Part shown: piece by piece, positions 18,401 to 28,200 of the stretch
How the letters are laid out: the number at the start of each line of letters is the position of its first letter
How positions within the stretch are numbered: position 1 is the first letter of the stretch
NCBI GenBank assembly: GCA_003133425.1
Contig: PKXI01000248.1
Location: 1 to 64,000 of the forward strand
DNA: 64,000 nucleotides
Origin: Acidobacteriaceae bacterium
Lineage (GTDB): Bacteria > Acidobacteriota > Terriglobia > Terriglobales > Acidobacteriaceae
Direction: 5' to 3'
Translations under genes and position numbers: made by a program
Notes under the pieces: model-generated
Database searches by the model: none
Told to the model about the DNA's origin: nothing
What the model saw: the letters and a program-made list of their open reading frames with translations, nothing else

Positions 18401-18858
18401 TGGGTAAAGTTGCGGCTGTCCAGAGGTAGATCCTGGATTGCCTTGCTGCCTTCAATACTCCCCAGCTCCGACGAGGCCGTCTCAACGGTGGTTGTTGACT
18501 CCGAGGTTACGGCTACCACTTCGGTTGCGGTTGGCAGCAGCAACCCGAGATCGACCGCAAGCCGCTGGCCGACGACAAGCTGAAAACTCTGCGCCTGTCC
18601 CTTGAATCCCGCCTGCCTCGCCGTGACGGAATATTTGCCCGGCTGTACCGCGACGAAATCGTATTCGCCGCCGTCCGATGTCTTAGTCGTGCGAACAACG
18701 TTCGTCGACTGATTGCGAAGTTCGACCGTCGCCCCGGCCACCACAGCACCGGTTGGATCCTTTACGATGCCGGTCAGCGACCCAGCCTCGAATTGCGCCA
18801 TTGATCCTGTCGCGGTCGATAGCACTATCGCCGCCAGACAAAACAACCGTTTGAACAT
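15487..18858 (-). CDS. TonB-dependent receptor, Oar-like with carboxypeptidase-regulatory domain
   Basis: 1123 residues from the ATG at 18858, chosen because CCAGGAGGG lies just upstream and a clean signal peptide (KRLFCLAAIVLSTATGSMAQ) follows; longer frames add an unlikely leader. Residues about 25-110 form the carboxypeptidase-regulatory beta-sandwich (LTGIVKDPTGAVVAGATVEL). A plug-like segment follows, then a long beta-barrel ending in an aromatic residue (LYW), the usual outer-membrane C-terminus. Such proteins are abundant in Acidobacteria and are thought to import oligosaccharides or bind polymers, powered by TonB. It is divergent from a second receptor at 19756. The substrate is unknown; the gene neighbourhood suggests rhamnose-, mannose- or uronate-containing glycans. 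Confidence 0.88.
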   Translation of the reverse strand: MFKRLFCLAAIVLSTATGSMAQFEAGSLTGIVKDPTGAVVAGATVELRNQSTNVVRTTKTSDGGEYDFVAVQPGKYSVTARQAGFKGQAQSFQLVVGQRLAVDLGLLLPTATEVVAVTSESTTTVETASSELGSIEGSKAIQDLPLDSRNFTQLIALAAGANMHVHSNNSQSLGYTNGRGTNGAGISGNPGEATIYLFDGIQSVNNDIAAVIFFPSVDAIEEFKVQTSGAPAAYGGGPSIVNLTIRSGTNDFHGTFYEFNRESSFDAKNYFDPHAGPTPPFHLNQFGANVGGPVWIPHILNGRNKLFFFGDWDGRRQAQALTYVNTVPTSAFLTGDLSALCTSNGGTFSGSGICSVAKYQLYNPISNTPFANNFISPTLWNSSSTLLATLFQKYAVPNTGSSSAVVSNFTYNGATVNNIDQGDIRVDYHTDKTTIFGRFSKEDPFTINPGSMPAPALGGTTNQSRPGSVPIPGEQIVLGYSRPLGNNKFYEARLAWSRLNEMIVIANNALTSISTQYGIPGANSAGIPGLTNFAISGQVGLGDGDGNLLKTDNNWEVDQAFTLIHGRHEYKAGFDYLHRRQANYDPIYPAGNFTFSGAYTGYGFTDFLLGHPISSELDSAEFLQLRRTLPSFYVQDTWRIRPNLVLEYGIRNDMVTPWNIKHNYLAGFDPTATNPDPSVVPGQTQPAGYLIPVGTGTFSGSSVVDGRYTNWGPRLGFSYSLNAKTVIRGGGIYYANENQSGNPFQANAPFHGSYITTNSSAALGSAANGTDWAASKPISTGFPTSRPTSFPIAGTSVQWYLRSYKNMTSNEYSLNVQRQFSSRDMLSVAYVGQTSTHVLIAPNVNLPIPGPTPTGGSVNWNRPRPDFAGITQTCQCGNGKFNSLQASYRVRIPNSLDLLASYTYSHSIDDTSGTGNSTAPQDPFNWWLSYKGNSDWDLRHGFVASWNYDLPIGKGKLLGKGANPILDMLIGGWELNSIDTFQTGNPFTPTMATSTLNTGGSVQYPNRIGTGKISKPTVSEWFNPADFAPPGNYTYGNSKKNILFGPGTKEVDASLFKNIKLGADGTRRLQLHLETFNVFNTPQFNNPISTIGSSTAGTITSAGTPVLFERTSRELQLAAKLYW

Positions 18859-18934
18859 TGCGTCCCTCCTGGAGTAGAAAATCAGGTCCCAGTTTTCAGC
18901 GGGAGGTTCTGAGCACACCTCCACGCCTATCGAC

Positions 18935-18963
18935 CTTTATTCCAGTTATATAACGATTGTCAA
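18935..18963 (-). promoter_or_regulatory. Possible sigma-70 type promoter of the TonB receptor gene
   Basis: On the minus strand TTGACA (18958-18963) is a perfect -35 hexamer. After 17 nt comes ATAAAG (18935-18940), a weak -10. The receptor start is about 75 nt further on. The inverted repeat AACGAT (18952-18957) / ATCGTT (18979-18984) brackets the -35, and TTGTATGATAAG lies about 40 bp upstream. Confidence 0.35.
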
Positions 18964-18984
18964 GCATAAAATATTCTTATCGTT

Positions 18985-19755
18985 CCATCATGTAGTCTGA
19001 TTGTATGATAAGTTATGAATGACCGTTTTGCCTGCCTCGGGCGCTGTCCCCTTACCCTGCTCCCATGAATTCGTCTGTTGAGCCATCCGCCATTCCCGTG
19101 CAATCCAGCAAGCCCCGGCGGCCAGTGAACTTGGAGCCGAGTTCAACCTGTTGATCTCCCTGCCGGATTGCGTTGTCAGTTTGATGCCTGGTGAGGCCTT
19201 CCCCAACGGTCCCATCTGTTCTAGAGCCAATTCGTTCAAATTACCGCAAAAAGAAGAAAATAAAGGCTAATGAACCCACTATGTTCGCGCGTTGGTGGCC
19301 ATTGTGTTCGCCAGATCTTCCCGGTAAAAACAGAGTTCACCACCGGGTCGAAGACCGTCAAGATAAATGGGATCTAAGTGATTTTGATTTAATAACTTAC
19401 CGCAACACTAAACCTTCTAGCGCATTGGTTCGTCTATTGGATTAGCGAGCCATTCACAATCTGCCCCAGGTGTCATTCGGCTTATGGAGCATTACCGTAT
19501 AACGCGCAGAATGAAGAATTGCGTTCCAGACTCGACTGTGCAATTCGCGCCGTCAGGGGTGTTGCGAGGTACAACGCCCTTCGCCGTTGAATACCCATCC
19601 GCCCTTTTGCGTGGCACGTTCGCGACAAACAGCGTTGGAATACTCAAACGGCAACCCCGCGCGGGGACGGGCGCCAAGACGAGACTCCCACGACGAAATC
19701 ATTCAACCGCTCATTTGTGCATACATTTATTTCATCGAAAGCAAGCGAGGAACAC
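18985..19755. other. Intergenic region between divergent TonB receptor genes
   Basis: About 770 bp without a believable gene. The left end holds TTGTATGATAAG (19001-19012), sharing TGTATGATA with the block before the aldo/keto reductase. Short frames at 19191-19445 and 19484-19765 lack ribosome sites and family features. The region must contain the promoter for the receptor at 19756, which I cannot place with confidence. Confidence 0.4.
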
Positions 19756-22700
19756 GTGTACTTGAAACTGCATTGCTTCATTCATTTATTGGTGGCTGCG
19801 GCACTTTGCCTGGCCGGTGTGGCCGCGGCGCAAGGGCAAGCCCCCACAAAGGCCGTAACCGCTGCAACAGCCACCGTGCACGGGCACATCGCTGACCCCA
19901 CAGGCGCTTTGATTCCCGGCGCGAGCATCACCGTTACCACGTCAGTGGGAAATACAGTTGCCACCACGACTTCGGACTCGGCAGGAGCCTATGTGGTGAA
20001 CAACCTGACGCCCGGTGGCTACCTCATAAAGGCCGCCTCTGAAGGCTTCGCTCCAGTTTCTTCACCGGCCATCCAACTGGCAGCCAGCCAGGTTAAGCGC
20101 GTCGACATCTCCATGGCATTGGAGGTAGAGCAGCAGAGTGTTACAGTCTCCGACGAGGAGGCGCCCATGGTCAGCGTCGAAGCGAGTGGAAACACCAGCT
20201 CCGTCGTCCTCAAAGACAAAGACCTCGATGCCCTCTCCGACGATCCGGATGAATTATCAAACGAACTGACTGCGCTCGCCGGTCCTGCTGCCGGACCCAA
20301 CGGCGGAGAAGTCTATATCTCCGGGTTCACCGGCGGGCAGCTCCCGCCCAAATCTGCGATCCGCGAGATTCGTATCAATCAGAACCCGTTCTCGTCTGAA
20401 TATGACCGTCTGGGCTATGGACGCATCGAGATCCTCACCAAGCCCGGGACAGACCAGCTGCATGGGCGATTCTTTGGTCAGGGCAACGATGACGCCTTCA
20501 ACACTGGAAATCCGTTCACCAAGGAGATCCCTCCGTACCACAGCATCCAGTACAACGGCACCCTCAGCGGCTCGCTTGCAAAGTGGGCGTCGTTTTTTAT
20601 CAGCGTGGAAGAGCGCGACAACCAGAATGCAAGCGTCTACACTGCCACCACCGCTGTTCCGAACCCCACCACGGGAGTTTATGAAGCCGGGCTCGTGTCG
20701 GGTGCGCTGTTCAGCCCTTCAACGCATACCGAAGTTTCACCAAGGCTCGACCTGCAGTTGGGACAGAAGAACACGCTTACGTTGCGCTACCAGTTCGAGC
20801 GCTTCAGTTCGAGCGGCAATATCGGCACCACGTCCCTGCCCGAGCAATCGAGTTCGATTGACTCAACTGAACAAACGCTGCAAATAAGCGATGCACAGAT
20901 CATCAACGATCACATTGTGAATGAGACCCGCTTTCAGTATCTGCGCGACATCTCTTCCTCAACTCCGGTCAGCACAGCGCCTACCGTCTCCGTACCAGGG
21001 GCATTTATGGGAGGCGGCTACAGTGGCCAGCGCTCCAACGATCATACGGATCACCTCGAACTGCAGAACCTGACCACCATGTCGGCGGGGGCACATGCCA
21101 TCAAGTTCGGCACGCGTTTGCGCTATAACCGCGACGCCAACTCGACAAACTCGAACTTCAACGGCTCCTTCAGCTTCTCTTCACTGGATTCGTACCTGAT
21201 AATGCTGAACGGACTTGCCGCAGGCCAGACTTTTACGCAAATTGGCGCGGCCGGGGGACTAGCCAACAAGCTCAATTTCACCACTGGTCCAGCGGCCATT
21301 GAGAGTAGCGTCTTTGACGGCGCTCTCTTTGTGCAGGACGACTGGAAGGCCAATCAATTCCTGACTTTGTCCGGGGGTCTGCGCTGGGAAACGCAGAATA
21401 ATGTTTCTGACCGGAGCGACTGGGGTCCGCGCGTTGCTTTTGCTTATGCTCTGGACGGCCACAAAGACAAAAAGCAGGCCAAGACCGTGCTGCGCGGCGG
21501 CTACGGTTACTTTTATGATCGGTTCAACCTCAGCAGTCTGTTGAATACCCAGCGTTTCAGCGGCGGCTCAAACAGCCAAACACAGTACACCATCAATAAC
21601 CCGACCTGCTTCAATGCCACCAGCCTCAGCGCCATAGACCTGTCCACGTGCGGTACTGCCAGCTCGCTCGCAAAAACGATCGTCGAGGTAGCGCCCAACT
21701 ATCACTCGCCCTACACCCAGCAGCTTGGCACCAGTCTCGAGCGCCAGTTGACCAAGACAACGTCACTCACCGTGACGTTTCAGCACGCCTTTGGCGTTCA
21801 CCAGATGGTCACGCGGAACTCGAATGCTTATCTGCCGGGAACATTCGCTTTTGGAAGTTCAACTTTGACCGGAGTGCGGCCGAACCCCTCTCTCGGCATC
21901 GTCGAGGAGTACTACCCTGAAGCGGTCTTCAAGCAGGACCAGGTCATCGTGAATATCAACGCGCGCTTCACACGCAACATGGGCCTGTCAGGTTTCTACA
22001 ACGTCACCTCCGCCCACTCCAACACCGGAACAGCATCGAACTCCTACAACCTGAGTCAAGATTATCGCCGTGCCAGCTTCGCCTCGCGCAACATGCTCTT
22101 CCTGATGGGAAACTATACCGGTCCACTGGGAATCACATTCAATCCGTTTCTCATCGCGCAATCGGGGCGCCCCTACAATTTCGTAACCTCCAACGATTTG
22201 TCCGGCGATAACTTCTTCAACAACCGTCCATCAATCGTTTCTGCGTCTAATTGCACCGCATCTTCCACGCAATATGTGCAGACTGCTTCTGGCTGCTTCA
22301 ACACGATTCCCCAGCCCGGAGAGACGATCATTCCTGGAAATATGGGCAACGGGCCAGCAGCGGTAGCGGTGAATCTGCGAATCAGCCGCGCCTTTGGCAT
22401 TGGACCCAAGCTTGAGTCGGAGGGCGGCTCAGGTAACGGCGGCGGGCCTGGCGGCGGTGGGCCGCCTGGCGGCGGTATTGGCGGTGGTCCTGGCGGCGGA
22501 CGCGGGGGCGGCGGATTTGGTGGGGGGGGATTTGGTGGTGGCGGACGCGGCATGATGGGCGGCAGCGCCAACACTGGCCACAAATACTCGCTCAGCTTCA
22601 GTGCCCAGGCGTTGAACCTGTTCAACAACATCAACTACGGACAACCGATCGGGACCGTGAACTCGCCCAATTTCGGCCACTCAACTGGCCTTGCCAACGG

Positions 22701-22761
22701 AATCTTTTCGTCTGGATCGGCTTCTCGACGCATCTTTGTACAAGCTTCATTCTCGTTCTGA
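19756..22761 (+). CDS. TonB-dependent receptor-like outer-membrane protein with Gly-rich insert
   Basis: About 1001 residues from a GTG at 19756, preferred because GCGAGG lies 5 nt upstream and a signal peptide (LHCFIHLLVAAALCLAGVAAA) follows; an in-frame ATG at 19717 has no ribosome site. A carboxypeptidase-regulatory domain (VHGHIADPTGALIPGASITV) occupies about residues 35-115. A plug-like region follows (IREIRINQNPFSSEYDRLG, IEILTKPGTDQLHG), and then the barrel to a terminal FSF. Near residues 885-935 is a low-complexity stretch of Gly, Pro and Arg that probably forms an extracellular loop. It is divergent from the other receptor and convergent with the GH92/GH106 genes. It is probably an oligosaccharide importer or binding protein. 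Confidence 0.85.
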   Translation: MYLKLHCFIHLLVAAALCLAGVAAAQGQAPTKAVTAATATVHGHIADPTGALIPGASITVTTSVGNTVATTTSDSAGAYVVNNLTPGGYLIKAASEGFAPVSSPAIQLAASQVKRVDISMALEVEQQSVTVSDEEAPMVSVEASGNTSSVVLKDKDLDALSDDPDELSNELTALAGPAAGPNGGEVYISGFTGGQLPPKSAIREIRINQNPFSSEYDRLGYGRIEILTKPGTDQLHGRFFGQGNDDAFNTGNPFTKEIPPYHSIQYNGTLSGSLAKWASFFISVEERDNQNASVYTATTAVPNPTTGVYEAGLVSGALFSPSTHTEVSPRLDLQLGQKNTLTLRYQFERFSSSGNIGTTSLPEQSSSIDSTEQTLQISDAQIINDHIVNETRFQYLRDISSSTPVSTAPTVSVPGAFMGGGYSGQRSNDHTDHLELQNLTTMSAGAHAIKFGTRLRYNRDANSTNSNFNGSFSFSSLDSYLIMLNGLAAGQTFTQIGAAGGLANKLNFTTGPAAIESSVFDGALFVQDDWKANQFLTLSGGLRWETQNNVSDRSDWGPRVAFAYALDGHKDKKQAKTVLRGGYGYFYDRFNLSSLLNTQRFSGGSNSQTQYTINNPTCFNATSLSAIDLSTCGTASSLAKTIVEVAPNYHSPYTQQLGTSLERQLTKTTSLTVTFQHAFGVHQMVTRNSNAYLPGTFAFGSSTLTGVRPNPSLGIVEEYYPEAVFKQDQVIVNINARFTRNMGLSGFYNVTSAHSNTGTASNSYNLSQDYRRASFASRNMLFLMGNYTGPLGITFNPFLIAQSGRPYNFVTSNDLSGDNFFNNRPSIVSASNCTASSTQYVQTASGCFNTIPQPGETIIPGNMGNGPAAVAVNLRISRAFGIGPKLESEGGSGNGGGPGGGGPPGGGIGGGPGGGRGGGGFGGGGFGGGGRGMMGGSANTGHKYSLSFSAQALNLFNNINYGQPIGTVNSPNFGHSTGLANGIFSSGSASRRIFVQASFSF

Positions 22762-22784
22762 GTCGTCGAGAACCACCAGGCTAT

Positions 22785-22895
22785 AGCATTTTCGGGATTG
22801 GTGTAGACCTAAGGCACTATGCTAAGCGGCTTTTTCCTCAAGAAAAAGCCACCTTTCAATGCGCTTAAAAAGTCTACGTGTATTCCGAAAATGCT
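22785..22895. repeat. 111-bp nested hairpin element between convergent genes
   Basis: Outer arms AGCATTTTCGG (22785-22795) and CCGAAAATGCT (22885-22895) are exact reverse complements. A second pair GTAGAC (22803-22808) / GTCTAC (22872-22877) lies inside. The centre is a perfect stem GGCTTTTTC (22828-22836) / GAAAAAGCC (22842-22850). The element fills the gap between the receptor stop (22761) and the GH92 stop (22956). The inner stem may terminate transcription; the outer symmetry looks like a small mobile or REP-type element. Confidence 0.65.
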
Positions 22896-22955
22896 CTAAG
22901 TGCAGGTTCAATCCAAGTGCCCCGGGACTGAATCATCGTGAGTGGAGCACGGAAT

Positions 22956-25220
22956 CTACTTAACGTAGTCTTCCGGATGGACGTCAATGGATGCAGGCGG
23001 AAGGCTCTTGGCCGAGGAGCCTAACGACATGTTCGGAATGTCGCCCATCGTCAATTCAAGCGTGCCGCCATTGGCAATGTCCGCATGACGAAACCACACC
23101 TGATCCATCACCTTTCCATTCAGGCGAACGCTCTGCAGATATTTGTTTTCATGGGAAGTATGATTGGCAACAATCACAAAGTCTTTTCCATTCCTCAGAT
23201 GAATGGTTGTTTTCTCAAAGACCGGACTGCCAATGTCATATGTGGGAATCCCCGGCGTCACAGGATAGAACCCCATCATTGAAAACACCACGAATGCGCT
23301 CATGCCTCCGCCATCTTCATCGCCTGGTATGCCCTGCAACGTGTCCGTGAAAAACGATTCGAGCAGCATGCGCACGCGCTTCTGCGTCTTCCAGGGTGCA
23401 CCGAGCCGGTCGTAGACGTAGGGTATAGCGAAGCTCGGTTCGTTCCCCATCGAGAACTGACCCGCCATCGACGTGGAATCGGGAAACTTGCCCTGGAACT
23501 CATACTTCGAGCGGCCCAGCGGCTCGCGAAAAAGCTGGTCGAGGTTGGCCGTGGCCTTTCCGGCGCCGCCCATCAGTGCGATCAGGCCATTGAAGTCGTG
23601 CGTCACATCCCAGGTATAGGTATAGCCGTTGTTCTCGTCGTAATAATCGCGACCGCCCATCCCGCCGTCGAATTTCGGATCGAGAGGTTCAATCCATTGT
23701 CCATCGGAGTCCTTCGGCCACATCAGCCCTTTGTCTGCGCGGAACAGGTTCTTGTAGTTCGCCGCACGCTGAAGGAAGAGCTTTTCGTCCTGAGGCTTTT
23801 CGAGAACCCGCGCAAGTTGCGCAATCGACCAGTCGTCGAAGCTGTTCTCCAGCGTCACTGGCACAGGTTGTCGCTTCTCAAACGGATGAACCTGCGGATC
23901 CGTCTCCTTCTCCCCAGGCCGAAGAGCAGGCATGTAGCCGTGGCTCGCATAAAACTCATCGAGCGGTCCTTTTGGGCCAAGGCGCCAGGGAAGCATCGTG
24001 ACCTCCAGAGATCTCTTTCGCACTCCTTCGAACGCAGTCTTGAGATCGAAGTTCCGCACTCCCTTGAACCACGCATCCGCGAACCACGGCGCCGGGTGAT
24101 TGCCATTCATGCACGCATAGTTCCCCGTAAGAATCGCAAAGGTCGGCATTGTTCCCGACTGCTGATACATGCGCACATACGACTGAATCTTGTCCGCTTC
24201 CATATCCGGATTGAGCAGCGTCTGCAGCGGCTCCAGGGCGCGGTAGGTATCCCACAACCAGTTATCGACATAGAACGGGCGCGCATCCACATGGACCTGG
24301 TGATCGAAGCCGCTGTAATAACGGCCATCTTCCGTAATGTTGATCATCCGCTCAAAGCAACGATAAAGAGCGGTGTAAAAGATCCTTCGTTGCGCTTCGG
24401 TGCCGCCTTCAACAACGACCTCTCCCAGAACCTGATTCCATCGGGCCTTCGCAGCTTCCTTGACCTTGTCAAAGCCCCACTCCGGAATCTCACGGCGCAA
24501 ATTCCTCTTTGCCTGTTCTGCGCTGATGAACGAGATACCGTACCTGAATTCCAGGGTTCTTGTGCCCGGGCTGAGCGCAGTTACACGATTCCTGTCGCCA
24601 AGGTCCTCCAACTTGAACGTTACCGGCGCGCTGAATTCACCGTAGACAAATGCCTTCATGTTGCTGAAGTGCTCTTCGCCGCTGACCGCGGTCCCATCCT
24701 CTGTCAGCAACACACCGGCCATGCGGTTGGCGAGCACCACGGCAGCCTTGCCATCCGGAAAGGTAAAGCGAAAATAGCCACAGCGCTCGGTTGGGGAGAA
24801 CTCCGTCTGAATCAGCGAGTCGTCGAACCGGGTCGAGTAATAATACGGCGTAGTCTTTTCCTGATCGTAGGCCGCAGCACTTCCATCTTCTCCGGGCATG
24901 ATGCTGAACAACGCCTGCATCCGGTGGGAATTGATGGTTAGCGGAAAGGACTTGATCTGGTCATCCAGCGCGTCCGCGCGATCAGGATACACACGCACCA
25001 TACTGTTCGGCATGAACACGGTGGGGCGTGTGGGCTCGAGCAGAATGCCAACATTGCCGATGGTGGGATCCACATACTCCACCTGTGCGGCCCCATGGCC
25101 CGCCATAACAATCGCTGCGGCCATAACTCCGGACTTGATAAGATTTACGCGAAAGACATGACTCGCGAAGACGCTTGCTATTCCCACCGTGTGCTCCATT
25201 TCAACTGTTTCGCCCTTCAC
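22956..25220 (-). CDS. Secreted GH92 family alpha-mannosidase
   Basis: About 754 residues; GH92 enzymes are calcium-dependent inverting exo-alpha-mannosidases. Family motifs are visible: NWLWDTYRALEPL, the GNHPAPWFADAW substrate loop, YDENNGYTYTW with the proposed general-acid Glu, and GDEDGGGMSAF with the acidic base cluster, then MGFYPVTPG. The N-terminal hydrophobic stretch before VEYVDPTIGN is a signal sequence. The frame opens at a GTG immediately after the GH106 stop (no gap); an ATG at 25199 is an alternative with AAGGGC about 12 nt upstream. Immediate juxtaposition with the GH106 gene shows co-transcription, suggesting a substrate carrying both alpha-mannose and alpha-rhamnose. Confidence 0.9.
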   Translation of the reverse strand: MKGETVEMEHTVGIASVFASHVFRVNLIKSGVMAAAIVMAGHGAAQVEYVDPTIGNVGILLEPTRPTVFMPNSMVRVYPDRADALDDQIKSFPLTINSHRMQALFSIMPGEDGSAAAYDQEKTTPYYYSTRFDDSLIQTEFSPTERCGYFRFTFPDGKAAVVLANRMAGVLLTEDGTAVSGEEHFSNMKAFVYGEFSAPVTFKLEDLGDRNRVTALSPGTRTLEFRYGISFISAEQAKRNLRREIPEWGFDKVKEAAKARWNQVLGEVVVEGGTEAQRRIFYTALYRCFERMINITEDGRYYSGFDHQVHVDARPFYVDNWLWDTYRALEPLQTLLNPDMEADKIQSYVRMYQQSGTMPTFAILTGNYACMNGNHPAPWFADAWFKGVRNFDLKTAFEGVRKRSLEVTMLPWRLGPKGPLDEFYASHGYMPALRPGEKETDPQVHPFEKRQPVPVTLENSFDDWSIAQLARVLEKPQDEKLFLQRAANYKNLFRADKGLMWPKDSDGQWIEPLDPKFDGGMGGRDYYDENNGYTYTWDVTHDFNGLIALMGGAGKATANLDQLFREPLGRSKYEFQGKFPDSTSMAGQFSMGNEPSFAIPYVYDRLGAPWKTQKRVRMLLESFFTDTLQGIPGDEDGGGMSAFVVFSMMGFYPVTPGIPTYDIGSPVFEKTTIHLRNGKDFVIVANHTSHENKYLQSVRLNGKVMDQVWFRHADIANGGTLELTMGDIPNMSLGSSAKSLPPASIDVHPEDYVK

Positions 25221-28200
25221 TTACTCCGTAGCAACGGAGTTCAGGGTGACTGGCCCGAGCAAGCCGGAAGGCTGCAATGGTGAATCTGCCTTATACGGCT
25301 TGTCGTCGGCAAACGTAATGCGCTTTGCATTCGGCTGTTCATCCCCGATCAATCTGTTAACCCACGCATTCGTCACCTTGATCGATATTTCGTTTGCGCC
25401 CGGCTTCAGCGCTGCAGTCGCGTCGACGCGATACGGCGTGTGCCAGACAATCCCCAGGGGCTTCCCATTGACGGTGATCTCCGCCAGGTTCTTTACATCG
25501 CCCAAATCAATCCACACGTGCGCGCGGTTCTTCAACCAGCCTGCCGGAACATCGATGGTCTTTCTGTAGGTGCCGATTCCGGAAAAGTACTTCACGCCCG
25601 AATCCGGGTTATCGCTCCACGACGAAAGCTTTTCCATTGAAATGGTAGGCGGCGCTCCGCGATCAGGTTGGAAGCTCACCTTCCACGGGCCATCCACGGT
25701 CGTGAGAAGCCTCTCCGCCCTTGCAGGCAGCGTGCGTGAGGTTTCGCTGGTCGCCTTGCGGAAGACTACAAAGATGGTACCCCATGGCTCCAGCTTCAGC
25801 GGCACTGTGGTGCGGCCGTCAGCAATCTTGAACGACGCCGGTTCCGTTTTGCCGGTGTCGGCGTGCCACAGCTCCGGCGCTTTGCCGGTCACGCGAAAGC
25901 TGGCGTCCACCTGTTCGAAGCGGTCGTTGCGATTATCCACAAAATAGAGATCGCCATCCGCCATTTTGCGATGGACAAAGAGAAGCCGCGTGTCGCTCTG
26001 GGGTTCGGTGTAGTCGAAATCGCGCGCGACGTGCATGGCGTTGAAGACGTCGCCAAGATCCTGCCCAGCATAAACTGTTCCTTTGCCAACCTGATGTACA
26101 CCGGTGCCATCGCCAAAAAGCTCGTTACTCAACCTGGTGAACTCCACCTGATCGTCGGCAAGGCTGGGATCGTCGTTCGGCTTCGGACCAGAAACAACCG
26201 CTCCATCGGCCACTAGTTTGTGAATTGCGCGCAGCACGGGCAGCGACATGTGACGGCTGTATGGATCGAGTCCGAGCAAGCGGTAACTCATGCCCCCAGG
26301 CGCAGTGATGCGTCCGTTGGCGACACTCAGTTCATGGATCAGAGCGTCGGCGTTGACGTAGTCGAAGCCATAACCTGCCGGAACATTGGGCGACTTGTTG
26401 ACGAAAATCGCAGTGAGGTTGGAGTCTTCGCCGTAGAAGTAGATCAGGTCCGCACCGAAATGACCCTCCTGCAACAGGAAGCTGGTGCGTGCAAGATAGT
26501 CGATCCATGGAGCGGCCTGTTCCGCCCATGTTTCGTTGCGATTAAACCACTGCCCGCACGGTCCGAGCGTCATTCCTGGCGCCTTGTTGATCAGCGGTTG
26601 ATGAGCCGACTCGTGAATGACAAAGCGATTGATGCCGTTAATGAATTCCATGTCGGCAGTGGGTTTGAGCGTGGCGGGCGACCAGGCCCAGGCCGCGGCA
26701 GAAGTACAGGACGTCATCGACTCCGCTGCAGCAATGTTCTGCCCGTAGATATGCGCTACCGACGCCGACTCGCGATCATCCGCGTTGTAGCGGTACATCT
26801 CGTTGTTGACACCGGGCAACTGCACCCACATTGCGCTCATGGGGATTTCGTTAAACTTCTTTACTTCCATTCCATCGGCAACAAAGGCGCGCCCTTCCTC
26901 ATGCGACTCGCCATAATGGGCCATGCCCCACTCATGTAACGTATCCTCCAACTGGCCGTAGTGCTCGCTGGCGATCAGGTCGCCGATGGTCTTGCGAAAA
27001 TCCCACAGAAACCTGTCGCTGGCTTCGGAGCTTTCCACTATTTGCCCGGCCAGAACAGGCATCCAGGGCGCGGGATCGTAGCCGCGCAACTTTTTGAACT
27101 GGGCAATCATGTTGTCGGTCCAGTTTTGTGAGCCCGCCTCCCAGCTATCATTGACGACGTAGTGGAGTCCACGCTTGCCAATGAAGTCTGCGCCCACCGT
27201 CTCCTTGTAGCTGTTCAGGTAAGTGTCCATGTATTTCTTCACGAACTTGCGGTCCATCTTGTCGACTTCAAGGCCAGTAGCCTCAGCCGTTGCCGGATGG
27301 TTGGTGATCCCCAACAGCGAATATCCAAAGCGCAGAACAACCCAGTTACCAGCCGGCACCGTCCAATCAAGCGTTCCATCCGGATGCATCTTCGACGTCA
27401 GGTCAACGATGTCTGACTTTGCAATCGCTGCATCCGGTGGAACGCCCGGGGTCGCAAAACCATAGAGGTCCGGCTCGGGAACGAACGCGGCCTTATCCTC
27501 GAATCGATTCACACGCGCTCCGGGATGAAGGACTAACTCTGCGATCTTATAGTCAGCGGGCGGCGCGCCAGTTCTGATACCCGAAGGAACAGGGACGGCT
27601 GCCGGCAGAGGAAGCCGCTTGAATGTGACGCGAAAGAACTTCGCAGTTACCGCTTTAAACGAAACCGTGTGCTCAGGCGCGCGGCCGTCCAACAAACTCG
27701 CGATGGGCCTGAAGTTTAGGCCATCATCGCTGGCCAGCAATGTTTTCTCAGGTGCACCGATTCCGTAAAGAGCGATCGATGCCCTATCCGGACTCTTTGT
27801 CACATATGTAATTGACCGTATGCTTGTGGGCGCAGCAAACTCGAATTGGATCCACGAGTTCTCCCCGACAGCCGGGATCGGCAGCTTTGTGGTCTTTTCC
27901 AGGTCTCCGTCGGTAAGCACTGCAAAATCTGGTGAACCGCCGCTCGATGTAATCTTCGGATGCAGCGTCTCGAACGGCACATCGGCCTCCGGTCTGCGAT
28001 AGGCAACGACCGCCGAATCCGCATAAAACTGCGGCGCGGGCGCAGTCACTCCTGGCGCCGGTGGCCGGCCAGAATTGCTCATGCTTTGAAACGGCCCCGT
28101 GCTCGTTGGGGGATGAACCAGCGCGCCCGTGAACGGCTTGCCGCCCTCGACAGGAGTCTCGCTCCACACATACTTCTTCATGCCTTCGGCAGCTGGCACC

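Noticed and set aside
19484..19765. 93-codon plus-strand frame upstream of the second receptor
   Set aside because: Runs into the receptor start in another frame, has no ribosome site and no family resemblance.
23598..24941. 447-codon plus-strand open frame
   Set aside because: It is antisense to the well-supported GH92 gene, has no ribosome site and its protein has no recognisable motif. Long antisense frames are expected in GC-rich coding DNA.
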